Shown here: in pieces, positions 46,620 through 55,404 of the stretch
Layout: each line of letters begins with the position of its first letter
Position numbering within the stretch: the stretch's first letter is position 1
DNA from: Streptomyces abyssalis
Lineage (GTDB): Bacteria; Actinomycetota; Actinomycetes; Streptomycetales; Streptomycetaceae
Length of the DNA stretch: 64,000 nt
Assembly: GCF_001751365.1 (NCBI RefSeq)
Contig: NZ_LJGT01000041.1
Span: forward strand, 1,543,045-1,607,044
Direction: 5' to 3'
Translations under genes and position numbers: made by a program
Notes under the pieces: model-generated
Told to the model about the DNA's origin: nothing
Database searches by the model: none
The model's input: only the letters and a program-made list of their open reading frames with translations

Positions 46620-46644
46620 TTAGTACGTGTTCGGATTAATTCTG
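46620..46644. promoter_or_regulatory. conserved operator candidate of the nicotinate cluster, copy 2
   Basis: Identical to 35136-35160 except A for G at its twentieth base (TTAGTACGTGTTCGG then ATTAATTCTG). It is 46 bases before the nicE start and directly after nicR. The half sites TTAGTACG and CGGATTAA are inverted with six of eight bases matching. Confidence 0.75.
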
Positions 46645-46690
46645 TGTGCGGCTGCTGCGCGCGCCGTACGCCGGAAAGACTGGAGGCCCC

Positions 46691-47506
46691 ATGGCAGAGC
46701 ACGCAGAGCACGCAGAGCACGCAGAGCAAGCAGAGCGCCCGGACCAGGTACGGAACGCGGACCACCACATCGGCATGATCGTCCCGAGCTCGAATCTGAC
46801 GATGGAGACCGAACTGCCTCGCATGCTGCGGGAGCGGGAGGCGGCCGACCCGAGCGACCGCTTCGTCTTCCACAGCAGCCGGATGCGGATGCAGAAGGTG
46901 ACTCCGGAGCAACTGCGGGAGATGAACGCCCAGACCGAGCGGGCCTCCCTCGAACTCGCCGACGCCCGGCCCGATGTCGTCGCCACCGCCTGCCTCGTGG
47001 CGATCATGGCGCAGGGCCCGGGCCACCACTGCACCGCGGAGGACGAGATCACCTCCGTACTCAAGGGGCAGGGCGCCGAAGTGCCGGTCGTCTCCAGCGC
47101 GGGCGCGCTGCTCAGCGGGATCGAGGCGCTCGGCGCGAAGCGCGTCGCGGTCATCACGCCGTACATGAAGCCGCTCACCGAGACGGTCGTGAACTACATC
47201 GAGGACGCCGGGAGCGAGGTCGTCGACTCGCTCAGCCTCGAGGTCCCGGACAACCTGGCCGTGGCCCGCCTCGACCCCGAGGGCCTGCGCGAGCACTGGC
47301 GCCGCCTCCACCTCGCCCGCGCCGACGCGATCGTGCTGTCGGCGTGTGTGCAGATGCCCTCGCTCCCGGCCGTGCAGTACGTCGAAGACGCCTCTGGCCT
47401 GCCCGTGCTGACGGCTGCGACCGCGACGACCTACCGCATCCTTACCGAACTGGGCCTGAAGCCCTTCGTTCCGGACGCCGGCGCGCTTCTCGACGGCGGG
47501 CACTGA
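46691..47506 (+). CDS. nicE: maleate cis-trans isomerase
   Basis: 271-residue Asp/Glu-racemase fold enzyme turning maleate into fumarate, the last step before the TCA cycle. The two catalytic cysteines are visible: Cys101 in VATACLVAIMAQGPGHH and Cys219 in VLSACVQMPSLP. IGMIVPSSNLTMETELPRM is the family start. The first 18 residues are an AEH repeat from a 9-bp tandem repeat (46694-46738). GGAGG is four bases before the ATG. Own promoter with operator copy 2. Confidence 0.9.
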   Translation: MAEHAEHAEHAEQAERPDQVRNADHHIGMIVPSSNLTMETELPRMLREREAADPSDRFVFHSSRMRMQKVTPEQLREMNAQTERASLELADARPDVVATACLVAIMAQGPGHHCTAEDEITSVLKGQGAEVPVVSSAGALLSGIEALGAKRVAVITPYMKPLTETVVNYIEDAGSEVVDSLSLEVPDNLAVARLDPEGLREHWRRLHLARADAIVLSACVQMPSLPAVQYVEDASGLPVLTAATATTYRILTELGLKPFVPDAGALLDGGH

Positions 47507-47536
47507 CAGCCGGCGGCGCCGTCCAGCCGACGCGCC

Positions 47537-48718
47537 TCAGGGCCGCCGGCCGATCTCGCACATCTCCCGCGTCCAGGTGCGCGCCTGTTCGGTGAGGGTG
47601 ATGCCGAGGCCGGGGCGCCGGGGCACGCGCATGCGGCCGTCGCCGATCTCCACGCGCTCCTCGAACAGCGGATCCAGCCAGTCGAAGTGCTCGACCCACG
47701 GCTCGTACGGATAGGCCGCCGCGAGATGGAGGTGGATCTCCATCGCGAAGTGCGGTGCGAGCTGCAGATGCTGGTGCTCGGCGAGGGCGGCGAGCTTGAG
47801 GAACTGGGTGATGCCGCCGATGCGCGGAGCGTCGGGCTGGATGACGTCCGCCGCGCCTGCCCGTATCAACTCCCAGTGCTCCGCGACGGATGCGAGCATC
47901 TCGCCGGTGGCGACCGGGGTGTCCAGGCAGGCGGCGAGCGCCGCATGGCCCTGTGCGTCGTAGGCGTCGAGGGGCTCTTCGAGCCAGACCAGCCCGAAGT
48001 CCTCCATGGCACGGCCCATCCGCCGGGCCGTGGGCCTGTCCCACTGCTGGTTGGCGTCGGCCATCAGCGGCACGCCGTCGCCCAACTGCTCGCGTACGGC
48101 GGTGAGTCGGCGCAGGTCTTCGCCCCTGTCGGGATGGCCCACCTTGATCTTGACTCCGCCGATTCCGCCGGCGACGGAGGCCGATGCGTTCTCCACCAGT
48201 TCCTCGACGGGGGTGTGGAGAAAACCGCCCGAGGTGTTGTAGCAGCGTACGGAGTCGCGGTGTGCGCCCAGGAGTTTGGCCAGCGGCAGGCCGGCGCGCT
48301 TGGCCTTCATGTCCCACAGCGCGATGTCGAACGCGGCGAGGGCCTGCGTGGCGAGGCCGCTGCGGCCCACCGAGGCGCCGGACCACACCAGCTTCGTCCA
48401 GAGCCGTCCGATGTCGCTCGGGTCCTCGCCGATCAGATCGGGTGCGACCTCCTTGGCGTGGGCGAACTGGCCGGGGCCGCCCGCGCGCTTGGAGTAGCTG
48501 AAACCGATTCCCTCGTGACCGTCGTCCGTCGCGATCTCGGCGAAGAGCAGGGCCACTTCGCTCATCGGACGCTGCCGTCCGGTGAGCACCTTGGCGTCGC
48601 TGACGGGTGTGCCGAGGGGGAGACGGACGGAGGAGAGCCTGACCCAGCGGATCATGCCGGCGGCCGCGCCGGCGTCTTCCCTGTGCGCTGCGTCGAGGGC
48701 GCTGTGTGTCGTGTTCAC
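47537..48718 (-). CDS. enolase-superfamily dehydratase, L-talarate/galactarate dehydratase type
   Basis: 393 residues of the mandelate racemase family. Family marks: the Lys pair in GGVKIKVGHPDRGED near residue 170, metal ligands in LMADANQQWD and WLEEPLDAYDAQGHAAL, then the catalytic His in LQLAPHFAMEIHLHLAAAYP, followed by EPWVEHFDWLDPLFEE, a stretch typical of talarate/galactarate dehydratases. It would dehydrate an aldarate to the 4-deoxy-keto acid. The GTG at 48718 is preferred. Divergent from a GntP permease gene. Convergent with nicE and not part of the nicotinate path. Confidence 0.82.
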   Translation of the reverse strand: MNTTHSALDAAHREDAGAAAGMIRWVRLSSVRLPLGTPVSDAKVLTGRQRPMSEVALLFAEIATDDGHEGIGFSYSKRAGGPGQFAHAKEVAPDLIGEDPSDIGRLWTKLVWSGASVGRSGLATQALAAFDIALWDMKAKRAGLPLAKLLGAHRDSVRCYNTSGGFLHTPVEELVENASASVAGGIGGVKIKVGHPDRGEDLRRLTAVREQLGDGVPLMADANQQWDRPTARRMGRAMEDFGLVWLEEPLDAYDAQGHAALAACLDTPVATGEMLASVAEHWELIRAGAADVIQPDAPRIGGITQFLKLAALAEHQHLQLAPHFAMEIHLHLAAAYPYEPWVEHFDWLDPLFEERVEIGDGRMRVPRRPGLGITLTEQARTWTREMCEIGRRP

Positions 48719-48816
48719 GGCTGCGTCCCGGGAGTCGAGGTGTCTCGGGGCCGGGGAGTCCGATTCCGCTCCGGCGGCTGCACACCCATTGACCCCGCCT
48801 GGCCACAACCATAACC

Positions 48817-48850
48817 TCCATTCTCATACATGGACACCATCTCAGTATGG
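48817..48850. promoter_or_regulatory. paired inverted-repeat operator candidate between dehydratase and GntP genes
   Basis: Two adjoining inverted repeats in the AT-richer part of the 328-base divergent gap: TCCAT/ATGGA (48817-48821 with 48830-48834) and CCAT/ATGG (48837-48840 with 48847-48850). They could bind a GntR- or IclR-type aldarate regulator that is not in the window. The rest of the gap shows nothing else. Confidence 0.45.
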
Positions 48851-49046
48851 AGACAGCTCCGATGACCGAAGTGGCTCTGGTCTCTGCCGTGGGCGCCATG
48901 AACTCGCCCTGCAGACCGTGGCGTTCACATCACTGAACCGTCAGAGCCGTTCGTCCGACTCGTCCGTACGGGACCGCCGACGCCGGGCGGCGCGTGACCC
49001 ACGCGATCCCGCAAGCACACACGCCACGCCTGAGGAGAACTGACGC

Positions 49047-50384
49047 ATGCCCCTGGTCGCCGTCGGGATCAGCGTTCTGATCCTGCTCTTCCTGATGACC
49101 AAGCTGAAACTCAACGGCTTCGTCGCCCTGCTCCTGGTGGCCGTAGGTGTCGCCCTGGTCCAGGGAATACCCGCGGCGGAGATACCGGAGGTGCTCGCGG
49201 GAGGCATCGGGGACCAGATCGGCGACACCATGCTCACCATCGGCCTCGGCGCCATGGTCGGCCGTGTCATGGGGGACTCCGGCGCCGCCCAGCGCGTCGC
49301 CGGCAAGCTCATCGACGCCTTCGGCCGGCAGCGCGTGCAGGTGGCCATGGTGGTGACGGCAATGCTCATCGGCGTCACGATGTTCTACGAGGTCGCCTTC
49401 GTCATCATCGTGCCCGTCGCGTTCACCATCGTCAGGGTCACCGGGGCGAACCTGCTGTGGGTCGGACTTCCGATGTCGATCACCTTGTCGACCATGCACA
49501 GCTTCCTGCCGCCGCACCCCGGCCCGACCGCGGTGGCCGCGTCCTTCGACGCCTCGGTCGGACTGACGCTGTTCTACGGCCTGTTCATCGCCGTCCCCCT
49601 GGGCGCGCTCATCGCGCTGGTCTGGCCGCGGCTGCCGTTCGTGAGGGCGATGAACCCCTCCATCCCCAAGGGCCTGGTCAGCGAACGCGTCTTCACCGAC
49701 GAGGAGATGCCGGGCATGGCCTGGTCGCTGTTCGTCGCGCTCTTGCCCGTCGTGCTGATCGCGGGCGCCGCCGTGACCGACATGGCCGCCTCCGGCTCGA
49801 ACGGCTTCCTGCACTTCATCGCCTTCATCGGCTCGGCACCGATCGCGCTGCTGCTCACGCTGCTGCTGGCGGTCTGGGCCTTCGGCCCGCGGATCGGCCG
49901 CAGCCTGTCGGAGGTCAGCGCGTCGTGCACCTCGGCCGCCCAGGCGATGGCGATGATCCTGCTGGTCATCGGCGCCGGAGGCGCCTTCAAGCAGGTCCTC
50001 GTCGACGGCGGCATCTCCGACTACATCAAGGACGTCACCCACGGGTGGCCCGTGTCGCCGATCATCCTCGCGTGGCTCATCGCCGTGATTCTGCGCGTCG
50101 CACTGGGATCGGCCACGGTCGCCGTCGTCACCGCGTCGGGAGTGGTGCTGCCGCTCCTGGCGGGCAGCGGAGTCCACCCCGAGATCATGGTGCTCGCCGT
50201 CTCCTGCGGATCGATCGCCTTCTCACACGTCAACGACCCGGGCTTCTGGATGTTCAAGGAGTACTTCAACCTGTCGGTCATCGACGCGATCAAGGCACGC
50301 ACGACGTACACGACGGTGCTCGCGGTCCTCGGTCTGGGAGGCGTACTTGTCCTCGAGTGGGCTCTTGACGCACTCAACCTGTAG
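49047..50384 (+). CDS. GntP family permease (gluconate/aldarate:H+ symporter)
   Basis: 445 residues with twelve or more membrane helices. GntP features: start LVAVGISVLILLFLMTKLKL, GGIGDQIGDTMLTIGLGAMV, MSITLSTMHSFLPPHPGPTA with the HPGP motif near residue 155, and the C-terminal CGSIAFSHVNDPGFWMFKEY. The divergent talarate/galactarate dehydratase suggests import of an aldarate such as galactarate, rather than gluconate. GAGGAG is about eight bases before the ATG. Confidence 0.88.
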   Translation: MPLVAVGISVLILLFLMTKLKLNGFVALLLVAVGVALVQGIPAAEIPEVLAGGIGDQIGDTMLTIGLGAMVGRVMGDSGAAQRVAGKLIDAFGRQRVQVAMVVTAMLIGVTMFYEVAFVIIVPVAFTIVRVTGANLLWVGLPMSITLSTMHSFLPPHPGPTAVAASFDASVGLTLFYGLFIAVPLGALIALVWPRLPFVRAMNPSIPKGLVSERVFTDEEMPGMAWSLFVALLPVVLIAGAAVTDMAASGSNGFLHFIAFIGSAPIALLLTLLLAVWAFGPRIGRSLSEVSASCTSAAQAMAMILLVIGAGGAFKQVLVDGGISDYIKDVTHGWPVSPIILAWLIAVILRVALGSATVAVVTASGVVLPLLAGSGVHPEIMVLAVSCGSIAFSHVNDPGFWMFKEYFNLSVIDAIKARTTYTTVLAVLGLGGVLVLEWALDALNL

Positions 50385-50399
50385 GCGGACAGGGGTCGT

Positions 50400-50630
50400 T
50401 CAGGCGTCGTCGGCGGGGGGTTCGCCGCGCGCCCTGCGGCGGGCCTGCCCCGACACGCTGCCGATCGCGAGGCCGATCGGAATGCCCACCCCGAATCCGA
50501 GGGCGATGTTGTCGAACACGAGCAGCCCGAACACCGAACCGAGCATCATGCCGATGACGATGCCGTTCATGTAGCCACCCCCGCTCGCGCCCGCGCCCGG
50601 AGTGCCGCTCTCCTCGTTTCCGTCAGCCAT
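50400..50630 (-). CDS. small glycine-rich membrane protein
   Basis: 76 residues. After a Gly/Ser-rich hydrophilic start two membrane helices follow (GIVIGMMLGSVFGLLVF and LGFGVGIPIGLAIGSVSG), then a basic end GQARRRARGEPP. Such glycine-zipper-like small proteins are common in actinobacteria, role unknown. Convergent with the permease gene, 15 bases apart. Confidence 0.6.
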   Translation of the reverse strand: MADGNEESGTPGAGASGGGYMNGIVIGMMLGSVFGLLVFDNIALGFGVGIPIGLAIGSVSGQARRRARGEPPADDA

Positions 50631-50754
50631 CGGGCCATTGTGCGGGGGCGGCGGCTGCTTTGGCGAGGCGTACTGCAGGAACGCCGTCCACTCATCGACT
50701 CCGGAGGCGGGCTCCGGCCTCCGGCAGGCAGGTGTAGATGCGGCCGGAGCAGGG

Positions 50755-50783
50755 CAACAGCAATCGAAGTACGATTGCTGTTG
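50755..50783. promoter_or_regulatory. 12-bp arm palindrome upstream of the MarR gene
   Basis: Perfect arms CAACAGCAATCG (50755-50766) and CGATTGCTGTTG (50772-50783) with a five-base centre. A further CAATTGCTG at about 50802 repeats part of it. It lies 130 bases before the MarR gene and near the start of the divergent small membrane protein gene. Length and symmetry fit a MarR dimer site; the inverted repeat could also fold in RNA. Confidence 0.6.
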
Positions 50784-50914
50784 GACAAGGGTTCGCCCGG
50801 CAATTGCTGGTCGGTGGTATGAGACCTTTCGTCGGACGGACCGGAGTCACGGATATGAAGCGCCGGTCCGGCTCGTGCCGGTATTCGGTCGCGCTTGGTT
50901 CGGAGGGTCCTGAG

Positions 50915-51448
50915 ATGGGTGACAGCCGTCCCCGGCCTGTTCAGCCGCCGCAGCGCGGGCCGTCCGGGCGCGGGTCGCGCGAAGCGGCCGAAGTGACCGC
51001 TGAGGTCATCGAGTTGCTCGAAGTGCTCTGGGAGAAGGGCAGGGACGCGGCGTCCACTTCTCCCGTCTCGGCTTCGCAGCTGCGGGTGCTGTACTGCCTG
51101 GACCGCGAGGACGGGATGAACCTGCGGACCCTGGGGGAGAGCCTGGGTTCCGCGCCGTCCTCCGTCAGCCGCCTGTGCGACAGGCTCCAGGCACTGGGCT
51201 TTCTCGAGCGCCGTCCCAGCTCGGTCAGCCGGAGGGAGCTGGAGCTCCACCTGACGCGGCAGGGGAAGGACTACCTGCGCGGTCTGCGGCTCCGGCGTGA
51301 GGAGTCCCTGACCGCCACCATCGCCGCGATGCCGCCGAAGGCGCGTACGGCGCTGCTGGAGGGACTCACAGGGTTCCGGGACGTCGCGGAAGAGCTGATT
51401 CCCCAGCGGCGGCTGACAGTTCAGAAGCAGACCGGCAAGCCGGCCTGA
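50915..51448 (+). CDS. MarR family transcriptional regulator
   Basis: 177 residues. After a basic disordered start (GDSRPRPVQPPQRGPSGRGS) the winged helix is LRVLYCLDREDGMNLRTLGE, SLGSAPSSVSRLCDRLQALG, FLERRPSSVSRRELELHLT, then a long dimerisation helix. The ATG at 50915 follows GGAGGG; the longer frame upstream runs through the palindrome and is rejected. Possible target is its own promoter at 50755-50783. Effector unknown. Confidence 0.8.
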   Translation: MGDSRPRPVQPPQRGPSGRGSREAAEVTAEVIELLEVLWEKGRDAASTSPVSASQLRVLYCLDREDGMNLRTLGESLGSAPSSVSRLCDRLQALGFLERRPSSVSRRELELHLTRQGKDYLRGLRLRREESLTATIAAMPPKARTALLEGLTGFRDVAEELIPQRRLTVQKQTGKPA

Positions 51449-51489
51449 CCACCCTCGACGGCGTCCCCTTCACGCGGAGGGAGCCCCGT

Positions 51490-52746
51490 CTACTGCGCGA
51501 AGTTGTTCCTGCGTCGCACGCCCTGCTCCTGCGCGTCTCCTGCGGGCCCGCCGTATTCGCGCCCGTACCAGTCGAGGCAGAGCACGAGGGCGTCGTCGTC
51601 GAGCGGTGTGACTCCCCTGTAGTCGCCGAGTTCGCGGAGTATCGCCCGGGGCACCTGTGCCGCCGGCAGCAGCCTGTTGGCGTTCAGGGAGCGGCCGAGC
51701 GTGTGCTCCCCGTACCGCTCGCCGCCCTGTGACGCTGTGTCGTAGACGCCGTCGCTGGCGAAGAGCAGCCGGTCGCCCGGGTCCACTTGGAAGTGCTCGG
51801 CGACGAACGGGGTGTCCTCGAACATGCCCAGGGGAAGCTGTGCGTCGAATTCGAGCGCCTCGACCTTGCCCTCCCGCATCCTCCAGACCCTGGGGGAGCC
51901 GGCTTCGACCACTTCGACCCGCCCCGACTCCAGCTCGAAGCGCATCAGCAGCATCGATACGTACGCCGCGCCGCGGTACTGGGCGTAGACGGCCTGGTCG
52001 GCGAGGAACGCCTGGTCGGCGAGGCCGAGGCCGGCACGGCGGGCGTTGCGCATCGCGTTGACGGCGAGATTGCTGAGCAGGGCGGCATCGATGCCTTCGC
52101 CCATGCCGTTGGTGACGGCCACGGTGAGGTGATCGGCCGATGTGGACCAGTCGAAGTTGTCCCCGAAGATCGCGTACGCCGGTTCCAGGTGGGCACCGAG
52201 AGCGAACTCGGGCCTGCGGCATGAGCGTCCCGGCAGCAGCTGCCACTGCATTTCCGCGGCGAGAGTCAGACGGGCCGCCCGCCGGGCCAGTACGTAGAGA
52301 TCGGTGTCACGTTCGGCGACCATGATCTCGTGGCCGAGTGCCTCGCTGAGCTGCGTGAGCTCCGGCAGAAGTGCCGGGGCAGCCGCGCTCTCGGGGACAG
52401 TGACTGACAGCACCCCTACGCGGTCGCCGCGCACGCTCACGGCCACATGGGCGGTCACTGTGTCCGCGCTGCGGTCCCGTGTCACGACCGGGTCCGGGGC
52501 GACGAACGCCTTGCCCTGCGGACTGCCGTGAATGGGTACCGGATCGGTGGTGAGCAGCACGGGCTCCACCAACTGCAGGCTCCGTACCCCGTAGTCGGCC
52601 ATGCGCAGCTGCACGCCGACAGCGTCGTAGTGCCGCCGCATCGCCGCGTCGACGACGTCGAGCAGTTCGTGCGGGGCGGCGGCGCGCAGAGCACGCTCGA
52701 CCTTGGCGGTTCTGTCCACTTCTCCTGTTTCCGGCCAGGCCCGCAT
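51490..52746 (-). CDS. SpoIIE-type PP2C phosphatase with GAF-like N-terminus
   Basis: About 418 residues. The N-terminal 190 residues resemble a GAF-type sensor (LDVVDAAMRRHYDAVGVQLR, VSVRGDRVGVLSVTVP). The C-terminal phosphatase has LAAEMQWQLLPGRSC, AYAIFGDNFDWSTSADHLTV, GMGEGIDAALLSNLAVNAM and DRLLFASDGVYDTASQGG, though the first metal Asp motif is changed to GDNFDW. Such enzymes dephosphorylate anti-anti-sigma factors. It is divergent from the SigB-type sigma gene, so control of that pathway is likely. An alternative GTG start is at 52719. Confidence 0.85.
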   Translation of the reverse strand: MRAWPETGEVDRTAKVERALRAAAPHELLDVVDAAMRRHYDAVGVQLRMADYGVRSLQLVEPVLLTTDPVPIHGSPQGKAFVAPDPVVTRDRSADTVTAHVAVSVRGDRVGVLSVTVPESAAAPALLPELTQLSEALGHEIMVAERDTDLYVLARRAARLTLAAEMQWQLLPGRSCRRPEFALGAHLEPAYAIFGDNFDWSTSADHLTVAVTNGMGEGIDAALLSNLAVNAMRNARRAGLGLADQAFLADQAVYAQYRGAAYVSMLLMRFELESGRVEVVEAGSPRVWRMREGKVEALEFDAQLPLGMFEDTPFVAEHFQVDPGDRLLFASDGVYDTASQGGERYGEHTLGRSLNANRLLPAAQVPRAILRELGDYRGVTPLDDDALVLCLDWYGREYGGPAGDAQEQGVRRRNNFAQ

Positions 52747-52959
52747 GGAGCAGGGCGCCCGGCTGTGGGGTCCTCGTGACCACGTCTTCCGCGTCAGAGT
52801 ACGTGCACACGGAGTCTTCACTTCCACGTCGGAAACGTGAAGACAGTCACACCTTCCTGTGTGGCGGGCGAAGAGAAAGTCGTCCCGGGGGTGTGGCGTC
52901 CGGCGTCTCGGGCAGGTAGAAACATGCAGGACGACAACAATTGCCGTACGGAGGCTTTC

Positions 52960-53829
52960 ATGGGTGTCACCACCGCGCCGACGGCCGGCGCCACGGACGA
53001 CAGGGCCGATACGGCAGGCAACGCCGAACTGCCGTTGATCACCGACCCGCAGGCCGTCGCGCCGAGAGACGCGCGACGCATGACACAGCTCTTCCTTCAG
53101 CGCCTCGACGAACTGGAGGAGGGCACCGCCGAGTACCAGTACGCACGCAACACGCTGATCGAGCTGTGCCTCCCCCTGGTGGGCTTCGCGGCGAAGCGCT
53201 TCCACCAGCGGGAAGACCAGCACGAGGACATCCGGCAGGTCGGAACGATCGGGCTCATCAAGGCCATCGACCGGTTCGAGGTGAACCGCAACGTCGAGTT
53301 CACCTCCTTCGCGATCCCCTACATCACCGGCGAGGTGAAGCGCTTCTTCCGGGACACCACCTGGGCCGTGCACGTCCCCCGCCGGCTCCAGGAGCAGCGC
53401 ATCGCCCTTGCCCGTGCGACCGACCAGCTGGAGGCGCGGCTGGGCAGGTCGCCCAGCACCGGGGAGCTGGCCGAGGCGATGGAGATGACAGCCGAGGAGG
53501 TCAGCGAGGCGCAGATCGCTGCCAACGGCTACTCGACGCACTCCCTCGACCTGTCCACCCAGGAGGATGCCGACACGGACGAGGGCAGTACGCTGCTCGG
53601 CCGGGTCGGCCACTGCGACCCGGAGCTCGAGAAGATCGAGGACCTCAACTCGCTCAAGCCGCTGCTCGCAGAACTGGAGGACCGCGACCGCAGAATCCTC
53701 GAGATGCATTTCGGTGAGGAACTCACACAGCAGCAGATCGGGGAAAGGCTCGGTCTCTCGCAGATGCACATCTCGCGTCTTCTGCGCAAATGCCTGGACG
53801 GTCTGCGGACCGGCATGACGCAGGACTGA
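52960..53829 (+). CDS. SigB/SigF-type stress RNA polymerase sigma factor
   Basis: 289 residues with regions 2, 3 and 4. Region 2: LIELCLPLVGFAAKRFHQRE, DIRQVGTIGLIKAIDRFEVN and VEFTSFAIPYITGEVKRFFRD in part. Region 3: LGRSPSTGELAEAMEMTAEE. Region 4: RRILEMHFGEELTQQQIGER, LGLSQMHISRLLRKCLDGL. It lacks region 1.1, as in general-stress and sporulation sigma factors. The ATG at 52960 follows GGAGG; an in-frame ATG at 52924 is an alternative. The divergent SpoIIE phosphatase suggests partner-switching control. Confidence 0.9.
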   Translation: MGVTTAPTAGATDDRADTAGNAELPLITDPQAVAPRDARRMTQLFLQRLDELEEGTAEYQYARNTLIELCLPLVGFAAKRFHQREDQHEDIRQVGTIGLIKAIDRFEVNRNVEFTSFAIPYITGEVKRFFRDTTWAVHVPRRLQEQRIALARATDQLEARLGRSPSTGELAEAMEMTAEEVSEAQIAANGYSTHSLDLSTQEDADTDEGSTLLGRVGHCDPELEKIEDLNSLKPLLAELEDRDRRILEMHFGEELTQQQIGERLGLSQMHISRLLRKCLDGLRTGMTQD

Positions 53830-53938
53830 AGTGAGGTTCTCGCCGGTGATCCGCTGCTGAGCTTCTTCATCCGCCCCGCGCGCGGGGCGGCAGCCGGGGC
53901 AGGTGGTATCGGTGGCAGGCCGAGAAGAATGAATGCGG

Positions 53939-53983
53939 CATGAATGGCGGGAGCGTCCGAGGGGGCCGCTCCCGCCATTCATG
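53939..53983. terminator. 17-bp bidirectional terminator
   Basis: CATGAATGGCGGGAGCG (53939-53955) pairs perfectly with CGCTCCCGCCATTCATG (53967-53983), 11-base loop, between the convergent sigma-factor gene and FUSC-type gene. Confidence 0.85.
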
Positions 53984-54027
53984 TTCGTGTGCTTCCCTCA
54001 CTCACTTCCCTAGCGCGCGACCGTTCC

Positions 54028-55257
54028 TCAGGGGCATCCCGATGTCTTTCCGGCGTCCACGCTCTGCTGCAGCACATCGCATGTGTACTGGAATTCGTCC
54101 ATGACCCGGGTGGCCTCCACAAGCAGAATTCCGTACGGCTGTGTCAGGTCGCTGACCGGAAGTTCGCATGCCTCTGCCTCATCGACGAGACGGGAGCGCT
54201 GCTCCTGTGACTCCGCCGCGGCCGAGCACAACTCGCGCGCCTGCTCCAGCAGGTGATCCTCATCGATCCGGCTGAACAAGTCGGTGATGTGAGCCAGCGA
54301 CGAGAGAAAGTCACCGTAGTGCTGGAGGAAGTCGTCGTAGGTCTCCCCGTCCGCTCTCCCGTCGTGCCACTGATCCAGGCTGCGGACCAGGGAACCCACC
54401 TGATGCGTGACGCGCCCGAGGGCGTCCACCACCTCCTTGTAGCCGGAGAAGCTGGTGTGGCTCCCATGGCGGCGCAGCAGCCGGCGCGGGTTGTAATGCG
54501 CGCTCTCCTGGGCTTCCTGCACCGACGACTGCGCCTGGCGCACGAGCCCGGGCAGATCCTCCGCACGCCGGCGCCAATGGCGTGTGCGCTCCCCGTCCAT
54601 CTTCCGTTCCCTGAGAGCCGGATAGATGTCGCCGACGAGGTTGCAGAGCGAGTGCGCAAGCGTGTGGATTCCGTGCTCGGCGCTGCGGTACCGCATGGGC
54701 GGGAGAACCGTCACATTCACCAGGACGCCGACCGCGCATCCGATCAGGACGAGCAGGACGATCTGGCCCAGCTGGCTGACGCGTTCGGTGTTTCCGGAAG
54801 CCGACACATAGGTGGAGAAGGCGAAGAAGGCCGCCGTCGTGACCTGAGAGCCCTGAGAGCCCAGGTGCCGCCACCGGCCTATTGCCAAGGCGACCAACGA
54901 CACCAGCACGAACGTCAGGAGTTCCGGGCCCGCCAGGAAACCGAGCGCTCCCTGCAGAGCCACGCCAGTGGACACGGCCCCGACATAGCGCAGAGCCTGA
55001 ACCACGGATTGATAAACGGTGACCTGCATGATGACGACGGCTGAGAACGGCGCGAATGCCGGGGACCGCGCGCCGATATGGTCATGAGCGATCACCCATG
55101 AAATCGTGGCTGCCAGTGCGCATTTGGCGATCAGTGCGACGGTGTGCCGCTCGTGCCCGTCGGAAGCGGCCGCGCGGCTGAGCCATTGCCTGGTCCGTGC
55201 CCCCAAGCCCTGGTCCGCCGCCTGCCTTTGATGTGGTGGCGCCGCTGTCTCGGACAA
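54028..55257 (-). CDS. FUSC/aromatic acid exporter family membrane protein
   Basis: About 409 residues. The N-terminal half has six membrane helices typical of the family (VALIAKCALAATISWVIA, AFAPFSAVVIMQVTVYQSVV, RYVGAVSTGVALQGALGFL and so on to VTVLPPMRYRSAEHG). The C-terminal half is a long helical cytosolic region (LPGLVRQAQSSVQEAQES, LITDLFSRIDEDHLLEQ in part). It may export aromatic acids or alter envelope stress. The TTG at 55257 with AGGGAG upstream is favoured; a GTG at 55302 would lengthen it by 15 residues. Confidence 0.8.
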   Translation of the reverse strand: MSETAAPPHQRQAADQGLGARTRQWLSRAAASDGHERHTVALIAKCALAATISWVIAHDHIGARSPAFAPFSAVVIMQVTVYQSVVQALRYVGAVSTGVALQGALGFLAGPELLTFVLVSLVALAIGRWRHLGSQGSQVTTAAFFAFSTYVSASGNTERVSQLGQIVLLVLIGCAVGVLVNVTVLPPMRYRSAEHGIHTLAHSLCNLVGDIYPALRERKMDGERTRHWRRRAEDLPGLVRQAQSSVQEAQESAHYNPRRLLRRHGSHTSFSGYKEVVDALGRVTHQVGSLVRSLDQWHDGRADGETYDDFLQHYGDFLSSLAHITDLFSRIDEDHLLEQARELCSAAAESQEQRSRLVDEAEACELPVSDLTQPYGILLVEATRVMDEFQYTCDVLQQSVDAGKTSGCP

Positions 55258-55404
55258 ATTTCTCTCCCTACAGGTGTTGCCGGCGGACCGTGGGTTCCCC
55301 ACAGTGCTGATCCATAACGTCGTTGTGACCGACGTCTCTGTGACACCGGACCGCTGTCAGGAGGGGAATGGAGGATTTCGGCTACCTCGCGTAACCTGCG
55401 CCGC

